Below, in pieces: positions 1-5,780 of a stretch of DNA of 14,573 nt. Under the pieces are notes generated by a model. It was not told where the DNA came from. It saw nothing but the letters and a program-made list of their open reading frames with translations, and ran no database searches. The stretch's first letter is position 1; each line of letters starts with the position of its first letter. The position numbers and the translations under genes are program-made. The DNA lies in contig CATVZP010000046.1 in assembly GCA_958348565.1 (NCBI GenBank), forward strand, positions 1-14,573, given 5' to 3'. The stretch is from an uncultured Collinsella sp. (lineage in GTDB: Bacteria; Actinomycetota; Coriobacteriia; Coriobacteriales; Coriobacteriaceae).

Positions 1-323
1 GGATATCGGACACAGGGGCCGCAAGGGCCCTTACACCAACTTTTTCGACACTACCGCGCGGGAGCAAGGGCTCCGTCGCCTATGACGGCGAAAACTTCTA
101 CGAGCAGGGCATCAAGCCCGTGGCGCCCGAGGAGCTCAAAGACGCTATGGCGGCCGGCGATTCACTGCTGACGGCGTTTTTGGTCACCTATCTTTCCAAG
201 AAGAAGGCCGGCGAGTGCGGCGAGGCCGCGATTCGCGAGAGCTTGGACTTCGCTGCCGGTTTTGCGGCGGAGACCTGCAAGATCGAGGGCAGTTGGGGCC
301 ACCCGCTGGTCTACGAGAACTAG
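1..323 (+). pseudogene. PfkB-family sugar kinase (FrlD-like), 3' end, probably frameshifted
   Basis: The 5' end lies outside the window. Read in frame to the TAG at 321-323, the last about 85 codons look like the C-terminal part of a PfkB/ribokinase-family kinase: GSKGSVAYDG, then AMAAGDS at the place of the family's DTMGAGDS catalytic loop, then LLTAFLVTYL and the ending EGSWGHPLVYEN. The closest match I recall is fructoselysine 6-kinase FrlD, which phosphorylates a glycated amino acid or sugar using ATP. The presumed catalytic Asp of the loop is kept, but the first Gly of GAGD is Ala. Upstream of about position 57 the reading frame appears to shift by one base: the frame one base back reads up to FFDTTA, and the kinase motif GSKGS resumes in the other frame after the run ccgcgcggg. 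A single extra base would explain it, so this is a pseudogene or a sequencing error. A GTG at 120 is open but falls inside the domain and is not a real start. Kinase family is fairly sure; substrate is a guess. Confidence 0.6.
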
Positions 324-335
324 TTTTTTGTCGTG

Positions 336-359
336 GCGGGGTGTCTTGGGGCGCCCCGC
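336..359 (+). other. Short GC hairpin between the two kinase remnants
   Basis: GCGGGGTG at 336-343 can pair with CGCCCCGC at 352-359 (eight pairs, one of them G-T) around an eight-base loop. No T run follows, although six T lie just after the upstream stop codon at about 324-329. It could be a weak terminator remnant or a structure in front of the ribosome binding site at 368-372. Function unproven. Confidence 0.35.
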
Positions 360-493
360 ATTGCGTTAGGAGTCAAGATGTCCGTTCGTGCCTGCGCGGC
401 AGGATTTTGCTGCGCCGATGTCTACCAGAATCTGGATCCCCTGGGTTGCATCCAAGGGGGCCTCTCAGGAGCGCTTCGAGGGGTGCTTCTTGA

Positions 494-531
494 GTATATG
501 AAGGCAAAAGGGATATGCAATCTTCATATAC
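494..531. repeat. Inverted repeat, 10-bp arms
   Basis: GTATATGAAG at 494-503 and CTTCATATAC at 522-531 are exact reverse complements around an 18-base spacer. The sequence here is clearly richer in A+T than its surroundings. No T run follows on either strand, so it is not a typical terminator. It lies within the remnant frame that starts at 378. Function unknown; a protein-binding dyad or part of a decayed mobile element are both possible. Confidence 0.6.
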
Positions 532-571
532 GGCCTTCTTTTAGAGGGCGTTGTCCTTACTCTTTCATCTC

Positions 572-602
572 CTTGCCTATGGACATTTTGTCCATAGGCA
601 AG
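572..602. repeat. Perfect 14-bp inverted repeat with 3-base loop
   Basis: CTTGCCTATGGACA at 572-585 and TGTCCATAGGCAAG at 589-602 are exact reverse complements separated by TTT. As RNA it would form a very stable hairpin; as DNA it is a long dyad of the kind seen at operators, recombination sites or repetitive palindromic elements. It is followed by mixed sequence, not a T run, which argues against a simple intrinsic terminator. It lies 29 bases after the 494-531 repeat. Confidence 0.7.
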
Positions 603-674
603 AGTCCATGGTCGAGATCATGGTGAAGTTCTGCGGCCAGTAATTACTGCATTACATATTCTGTTGTCACCTGG

Positions 675-699
675 GAGGCTCGCTTTTGCGGGCCTCTTT
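675..699 (+). terminator. Intrinsic terminator-like hairpin, plus strand
   Basis: GAGGCTCGC at 675-683 pairs with GCGGGCCTC at 688-696 (nine pairs including one T-G) around a TTTT loop, followed by TTT and then gcgttg. The T tract is short, so termination strength is uncertain. It would close transcription coming from the sugar-kinase remnants on the left. Confidence 0.5.
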
Positions 700-727
700 G
701 CGTTGCTAAGGGGCCATGGTCTGTCGA

Positions 728-765
728 TAAATAAAGCGCCCGCTTGCGGGGGAGCAAGCGGGCGC
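728..765 (-). terminator. Rho-independent terminator of the pknB operon
   Basis: Arms at 736-747 and 754-765 (GCGCCCGCTTGC and its exact complement) make a perfect 12-bp GC-rich stem with a six-base loop. Read on the minus strand the stem is followed directly by TTTATTTA (positions 735 down to 728), the expected U-rich tract. It sits about 50 bases after the pknB stop codon, so it ends the long minus-strand operon. On the plus strand there is no T run after the stem, so it acts in one direction. Confidence 0.88.
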
Positions 766-817
766 CGTTGAGCGAATATGTTTGCGGCCCTAGCCGCTGC
801 GGGTGATGGGTCCTCGA

Positions 818-2761
818 CTAGTTAGTCGTGCCGGAATCGTCGCCCGAATCGGAGCCAGAAAGCGAAACCGTCAACGTGATCGTGCTGTCGGTGGACTGCT
901 TGCCAGTGGGGGAGACGCCCGTCACGGTGGCGTTTTCGTTGCCACTCACGGGGTTGCCGTTCTGATCGCAGAATGCGATGTTGTAGAATCCGGCGTTGTT
1001 GAGCGCGGTGACGGCGGCGGAGATGCTCTTGCCGTACAGGTTGCCCGGAACGCTGGCCTTGCCGGACTTTTTGGCGATGACGACGGTGATCGTGGCGCCG
1101 GGCTTCTGCTTGCCGCTGGGGTTCCAGCTAATGACGGTGCCCTCGGTGACGGAATCGTTCTCCTGGTAGCTCACGTTGACGCCAAAACCGGCCATGTCGA
1201 GGGCGTTGCGCGCCTGGGCCTCGGTCATGTCGGTCAGATCGGGGACGGACGTGGTATCCGGGCCGCTCGAGACCTTGTACGAGATGGTCGTGCCCTTCGC
1301 GACTTCCTTACCGGCTTCGGTGCCCTGCTCAAAGACCTGGCCCTCATCAGCCTCGTTGGCCTCCTCGGAGGCGTTGCCCTTCAGGCCAACGCTTGCCAGT
1401 GCGGCTTCTGCTTGGTCCTTGGTCAGGCCGACAAGTTTGGGAACCTCAACCTTTTCGGAGGGCTTGGGGCCCTTGGAGATTACCAGGTTCACCTTGGTGC
1501 CCTTGGTCTTCTTGGTGTTGCCATTGGGCGTCTGCTCGGCGACCTTGCCCTCGTCGACATCGTCGTTGTAGCTTTGGTCGATGGTGCCGACCTCGAGGCC
1601 GGCTTCCTTGATCAGCTCGACGGCAGTCTGCTGGTCCTTGCCCAGCACATCGGGCACGGTGACCTGCTCGCCGCCAAAGAGTCCTGTGGCAAAGGCCACC
1701 ACGATGCCGATGACGGCAACGGCTGCCACCACGGCGGCGATGATCTTGTTCTTGTTGGATTTGGGCTTTTCGACCTCGTAGGAGCCGGTGGAGCCCGAAA
1801 CCGAGCTACGGGCGGTATTTTGGCCGCTCACGCCCGAGACGGGACGCACCATGGCGCGCGTCTGATCGGAAAGCTCGCGAGTCTTGGTGGCGCCCAGCTC
1901 ACCGGGGGCACCGATGATGCGCGTGGGCTCCGAGACGTTGACGGCACGGCCCGACAGGTAGCTGTTGAGCACCTGACGCAGCTCGTCGGCGGTCTGGAAG
2001 CGGTTTGCCGGGTCCTTCTCCATGCACTTGAGGATGATGCGCTCAAGGTCGGCGTCGACACCGGAGTTGATCTGGCTCGGCGGAATAGGCAGCTCGTTGA
2101 CCTGCTTGAGTGCGACCGAGATAGCGTCGTCACCATCAAAGGGAACGCGGCCAGTGGCGCACTCGTACATCACGACGCCCAGCGAGTAGATATCCGAGGT
2201 GGGGCCGAGGTCCTGACCGCGGGTCTGCTCGGGGCTGACGTAGTGGGCGGTTCCCAGCACGTTGTTGTCTTGCGTGAGGTGGCTGTTCTTGGCGCGCGCG
2301 ATGCCAAAGTCCATCACCTTGATGTTGCCGTCGGGCAGCACCATGATGTTCTGCGGCTTAATGTCGCGGTGGATGATCTCGTGCTTGTGGGCGACCGAAA
2401 GCGCGGAGCTGATCTGCGAGCCGATCTGGGCGACCTTCTTGGGGTCGAGGGCGCCGTGGCTCTTGATGCCGCTCTTAAGGTCGGTGCCGCGCAGGTACTC
2501 CATGACGATGTAATAGGTGTCGCCGTCCTTGCCCCAATCGTAGACGCCCACGATATAGGGGGAGGAGAGACCGGCTGCTGCCTGGGCCTCCTGCTTAAAG
2601 CGTGCGGCGAAGGTTGCGTCGCCAGCATACTGCGGCAGCATGATCTTGACGGCAACCGTGCGGTCGAGGACCTGGTCCTGTGCACGGTAGACGGTCGCCA
2701 TGCCGCCTGTTCCCACCTTATCCTTGAGGAGGTATCTTCCCCCGAGGACCCTCTGTTCCAT
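818..2761 (-). CDS. pknB: Membrane Ser/Thr protein kinase with four PASTA domains (PknB/StkP family)
   Basis: 647 residues. The cytoplasmic kinase domain spans about 9-270: glycine loop GTGGMATV (17-24), VAVK with catalytic Lys39, HRDIKPQN (131-138), DFG (151-153), and GTAHYVSPEQ (170-179) of the activation segment. A juxtamembrane stretch rich in Ser/Thr follows, then one membrane helix (about 339-362) and four extracellular PASTA repeats (about 364-432, 436-501, 503-566, 567-637) that in this family bind peptidoglycan or lipid II. It phosphorylates Thr/Ser on cell-wall and division proteins. The start at 2761 is chosen because AGGAG (2767-2771) lies five bases before it; an ATG five codons upstream (2776) would overlap that site. 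It is the last gene of the operon, 132 bases after the SEDS-PBP gene. The fourth PASTA is divergent and carries a lone Cys598. Family assignment is secure. Confidence 0.96.
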   Translation of the reverse strand: MEQRVLGGRYLLKDKVGTGGMATVYRAQDQVLDRTVAVKIMLPQYAGDATFAARFKQEAQAAAGLSSPYIVGVYDWGKDGDTYYIVMEYLRGTDLKSGIKSHGALDPKKVAQIGSQISSALSVAHKHEIIHRDIKPQNIMVLPDGNIKVMDFGIARAKNSHLTQDNNVLGTAHYVSPEQTRGQDLGPTSDIYSLGVVMYECATGRVPFDGDDAISVALKQVNELPIPPSQINSGVDADLERIILKCMEKDPANRFQTADELRQVLNSYLSGRAVNVSEPTRIIGAPGELGATKTRELSDQTRAMVRPVSGVSGQNTARSSVSGSTGSYEVEKPKSNKNKIIAAVVAAVAVIGIVVAFATGLFGGEQVTVPDVLGKDQQTAVELIKEAGLEVGTIDQSYNDDVDEGKVAEQTPNGNTKKTKGTKVNLVISKGPKPSEKVEVPKLVGLTKDQAEAALASVGLKGNASEEANEADEGQVFEQGTEAGKEVAKGTTISYKVSSGPDTTSVPDLTDMTEAQARNALDMAGFGVNVSYQENDSVTEGTVISWNPSGKQKPGATITVVIAKKSGKASVPGNLYGKSISAAVTALNNAGFYNIAFCDQNGNPVSGNENATVTGVSPTGKQSTDSTITLTVSLSGSDSGDDSGTTN

Positions 2762-2766
2762 TCCTG

Positions 2767-2771
2767 CTCCT
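2767..2771 (-). promoter_or_regulatory. Ribosome binding site that decides the pknB start
   Basis: AGGAG on the minus strand, five bases before the ATG at 2761. It overlaps the alternative upstream frame beginning at 2776, which has no comparable site, so the shorter protein is preferred. Confidence 0.7.
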
Positions 2772-2893
2772 AACATAACTATTCGCTCAACGATGTGTGT
2801 AGTACCTACGATGTGGCCGCTGGGGCCGTGTGGCGCGTTGCCGCTAACTCTTCGGCCGCGGCGCGCCTCGGGTGTCCGATTCGATCATGGGCA

Positions 2894-5764
2894 TCACGCT
2901 CCCTGTGCGGCAAGCGCCGCGGTCAGGACGATACCGGCGATCTTGGCGGCCTTGACGTCATGCTTGTCGAAATCCTCCAAGGCCACCGAGATGGCGACCG
3001 TGGGTGAATCGTAAGGTGCAAAGCCAACGAACATCGAGTTGACGTTGGTGCCGCCGGTCTCGGCCGAGCCGGTCTTGCCGGCGACCTTGACGCCGGGGAT
3101 CTGGGCATCGGTGCCGGTGCCGGACTGGACGACGGCAAGCATGGCCTGCTTGACCTGATCGGCGGTGGCAGAGCTGACGGCCTGGCCCAGCGAGCGGGAC
3201 TGCGTGGTCTTAACCACGGTCCCGTCCGGGGCGAGTATCTGTGACACGAAGAACGGGTCCATGACCACGCCGCTGTTGGCGATGGCGGCAGCGATCACGC
3301 AATTCTGCATGACGGTGGTCTGCGGGCCAGGTGTGTGGTCCATGCCGACGGGCTGGCCGGCGCCTGCCCAAGCGGTTTCCCACTCGGTCATAAGCGACGG
3401 GTCGGCCATGATGGAGGCCGCGGTGGTCAGATCCTGACCGAGCTTTTGACCGTAGCCAAAGGCGTTGGCAAACTGGACGAGCGAGCTGGCACCGACCTCG
3501 TTTGCCACCTGGCCAAAGACGACGTTGGACGACACGGCAAAGGCCTGCTGCAGGCTGATGGTGCCGTAGCTCTCGTTGGCATAGTTGGTGACCGGCGCGT
3601 TGCCGATGTCCATGGAGCCGGGCGCCTGGTACGTGCTGGTAAGGCTGGCGGTGCCGGTTTCGAGCGCCGCGGAGAGTGTGACGACCTTAAAGGTCGAGCC
3701 CGGGGTGTAGAGCGCGTCCATGGCGCGGTCGTACATGGAGCCGTCCTCGCCACCGCCCGACTGGAGCAGCGCGTCGATGTTGGTGTTGTCGTAGGTGGGC
3801 GAGCTCGCGCACGCAAGGACCGCACCGGTGCGCGGATCCATGACCACCACAGCGCCCTTAAAGCCTTTGAGCGCCTGCTCGGCAGCCGTCTGGATGCGCG
3901 AGTCGATAGTGAGCTTGGCGGTATTGCCCGGCTGGGTCTGCCCCGCGAGCGACGCAATGGCGTTGTTCCAGCTGGAGTAATCCTTGGAGCCGGTGAGCGT
4001 ATCGTTCATGACGCTCTCGATGCCGGCGGTGCCGTATTGCTGGCTCACGTAGCCCACCACGTGCGCGGCCATGTTGCCGTTGGGGTAGGAGCGGGCGTAG
4101 GTGCCGTCCTCCTGTTGCAGCGACTCGGCTAGTGTCACGCCGTCGGACGTGATGATGGAGCCACGCTGGATGTACTTGGAGCGGGCGATGGTGTGGTTGT
4201 TGGTCGGCATGTCCTGATAGTCCTTCGCCTTGATGACCTGGACATAGGTGAGGTTGCCGATAAGGATGGCGAACAGCGCCGTGAAAGCAAACACGGCACG
4301 AGTCAGACGGTTGGCAAGCGCCACGCGGCCGAGCACGCCGGACTCTGGCGTGTCGAGCAGGCGACGACGCATGCGAGAACCCGCGGAGTGGTTGCCGTGG
4401 CTGTAGGAAGGTACGTTGGCAAAACGCGTACCGGTCGGGGCAGCGGCGGATGCGACCTGGTCATCGGTGATGGCGGCCATGGTGCCGGTGCCGGTGAGCT
4501 CGGCTTCGCGTCCGGTTGCCTCGTCGCCGGCGCGCAGCAGCAGCGCGACGATGATAAAGCTCGCCAGCAGCGAGGAGCCGCCCTGGCTCATAAAGGGCAG
4601 GGTGACGCCGGTCAGCGGGATCAGGCGGGTTACGCCGCCAACGATTAAGAATGCCTGGAAGCTGATGGCCGCCGTAAGGCCGGTCGCGCTAAAGGCGGCA
4701 AGGTCGGACTTGGCGCGGGCTGCCGTGGTGAGGCCACGCACGGCAAAAAGCATAAACAGGATGAGCACGGCGCCGCCGCCCAAAAGGCCCATTTCCTCGC
4801 CGATGGCCGAGAAGATAAAGTCGGACTCGACGACGGGGATGTTGTTTGCCATGCCGTTGCCAATGCCGACGCCAACCAGGCCGCCGTCAGCCAGCGAGTA
4901 AAGTGACTGTACGATCTGGTAGCCCTGACCCTGGGCGTCCTTAAACGGATCGACCCAGACCTGAAAGCGCACCTGCACGTGCGACAGGAACTTGTAGGCG
5001 CCCACGGCTCCAACGGCCAGCAGCGCAAGGCCGATGATGACGTACGAAAAGCGTCCCGTGGCAACATAGAGCATCAGCAAAAAGATGGTGTAGAACAGGA
5101 CGGCCGAGCCCAGGTCGCGTTCGAAGACGACGATGAGCAGGCACACGCCCCACACGGCAAACAGCGGCAGCAGCAGGCGGAAGCGCGGAATCTTGAGGCC
5201 CAGGATCTTGCGGTTGGAGATGGAGAGCAGCTCGCGGTTCTCGGCCAGATAGCCTGCCAGGAACAAGACGATGAAGACCTTGGCGAACTCGCCGGGCTGG
5301 ATGGTGAAGCCCGCGATGCGAATCCACAGCTTGGAGCCCGAGATCGTGGTGCCGATAAAGATCGGCAGCATCAGCAAGATGATGCCGATAATGCCAAAGG
5401 TGTACTTGTAGCGCATGACCACGTCGAGGTTCTTGACCAGTGCGAGCGTTCCCACCATGAGCGCCACCGAGACAAACAAGATGATGAGCTGCGAGATGGC
5501 GAGGTCGGGGGCCAGGCGCGTCACGAATGTGATGCCGATGCCCGAGAGCACAAAGACGATGGGCAGGATGGCGGGGTCGGCGCCGGGCGCCAGGATGCGC
5601 ACGGCGATATGCGCCGCGGCGAAGGCGGCGAACAGGCCAATCGGCACGGCGAGCGTCTCAAAGGAAATCGTGGCGCCCGCGGTGAGCACGTACATCGCAT
5701 AGAGCAGGATGACGGGGAACGCCGAGGCGATGAGCAAGAGCAGTTCGGTGTTGCGGCGACTCAT
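2894..5764 (-). CDS. SEDS glycosyltransferase-class B PBP fusion (RodA/FtsW joined to PBP2-type transpeptidase)
   Basis: 956 residues combining two peptidoglycan enzymes that are normally separate. Residues about 5-412 are a polytopic SEDS protein: the ERDLGSAVLFY helix (215-225), the loop VDPFKDAQGQGYQ (271-283) that holds conserved acidic residues, SDFIFSAIGEEMG (314-326) and the signature PFMSQGGSSLL (390-400). It polymerises lipid II into glycan. A cytoplasmic linker (about 413-485) leads to another membrane helix (about 489-511) and an extracellular class B PBP: dimerisation/pedestal region about 515-615, then transpeptidase with STFK (Ser690 nucleophile), SSN (745-747) and KTGSAE (897-902). 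The start at 5764 has AAAGGGAG (5773-5780) eight bases upstream; the frame stays open to 5890 inside the phosphatase gene, but that extension is Pro/Arg-rich and shadows it. It begins 16 bases after the phosphatase stop. Whether it serves elongation (RodA/PBP2) or division (FtsW/FtsI) is not settled; operon position favours RodA/PbpA. Confidence 0.95.
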   Translation of the reverse strand: MSRRNTELLLLIASAFPVILLYAMYVLTAGATISFETLAVPIGLFAAFAAAHIAVRILAPGADPAILPIVFVLSGIGITFVTRLAPDLAISQLIILFVSVALMVGTLALVKNLDVVMRYKYTFGIIGIILLMLPIFIGTTISGSKLWIRIAGFTIQPGEFAKVFIVLFLAGYLAENRELLSISNRKILGLKIPRFRLLLPLFAVWGVCLLIVVFERDLGSAVLFYTIFLLMLYVATGRFSYVIIGLALLAVGAVGAYKFLSHVQVRFQVWVDPFKDAQGQGYQIVQSLYSLADGGLVGVGIGNGMANNIPVVESDFIFSAIGEEMGLLGGGAVLILFMLFAVRGLTTAARAKSDLAAFSATGLTAAISFQAFLIVGGVTRLIPLTGVTLPFMSQGGSSLLASFIIVALLLRAGDEATGREAELTGTGTMAAITDDQVASAAAPTGTRFANVPSYSHGNHSAGSRMRRRLLDTPESGVLGRVALANRLTRAVFAFTALFAILIGNLTYVQVIKAKDYQDMPTNNHTIARSKYIQRGSIITSDGVTLAESLQQEDGTYARSYPNGNMAAHVVGYVSQQYGTAGIESVMNDTLTGSKDYSSWNNAIASLAGQTQPGNTAKLTIDSRIQTAAEQALKGFKGAVVVMDPRTGAVLACASSPTYDNTNIDALLQSGGGEDGSMYDRAMDALYTPGSTFKVVTLSAALETGTASLTSTYQAPGSMDIGNAPVTNYANESYGTISLQQAFAVSSNVVFGQVANEVGASSLVQFANAFGYGQKLGQDLTTAASIMADPSLMTEWETAWAGAGQPVGMDHTPGPQTTVMQNCVIAAAIANSGVVMDPFFVSQILAPDGTVVKTTQSRSLGQAVSSATADQVKQAMLAVVQSGTGTDAQIPGVKVAGKTGSAETGGTNVNSMFVGFAPYDSPTVAISVALEDFDKHDVKAAKIAGIVLTAALAAQGA

Positions 5765-5772
5765 AAGCGGCA

Positions 5773-5780
5773 CTCCCTTT
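5773..5780 (-). promoter_or_regulatory. Ribosome binding site that decides the SEDS-PBP start
   Basis: AAAGGGAG on the minus strand ends eight bases before the ATG at 5764 and lies in the 16-base gap after the phosphatase stop codon. It supports starting at MSRRNTELLLL and rejecting the 42-residue upstream extension. Confidence 0.75.

Larger units (their letters stand above)
378..626 (+). pseudogene. PfkB-family kinase N-terminal remnant
   Basis: An ATG at 378 follows AGGAG (368-372) at a five-base spacing, so initiation looks real. The first residues, MSVRACAAGFCCADVYQNLD, resemble the N-terminal strand and substrate-binding start of FrlD-like PfkB kinases (E. coli FrlD, as I recall it, has GDNCVDIYPQLN there). 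After about codon 25 no family features follow: the expected glycine-rich sugar-binding segment (GNAVNVA-like) is absent, and the frame runs on through hairpin-rich, more AT-rich sequence to a stop at 624-626, giving 82 residues where the family has about 260-300. I read this as the 5' stub of a second kinase copy whose body was lost or replaced. It could instead be a short expressed orphan peptide. The kinase call rests on about 15 residues. Confidence 0.4.

Noticed and set aside
333..660. Small intact genes in the hairpin-rich region, including a short frame ending CGQ-stop near 648
   Set aside because: Frames are short, lack ribosome binding sites apart from the one at 378, and show no recognisable family.
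803..2773. A plus-strand frame of over 650 codons opposite pknB
   Set aside because: It mirrors pknB, is full of Gly/Asp/Val/Ala low complexity, and shows no domain. Long antisense frames are expected in GC-rich genes with strong third-position bias. The minus strand carries an unmistakable kinase with PASTA domains.
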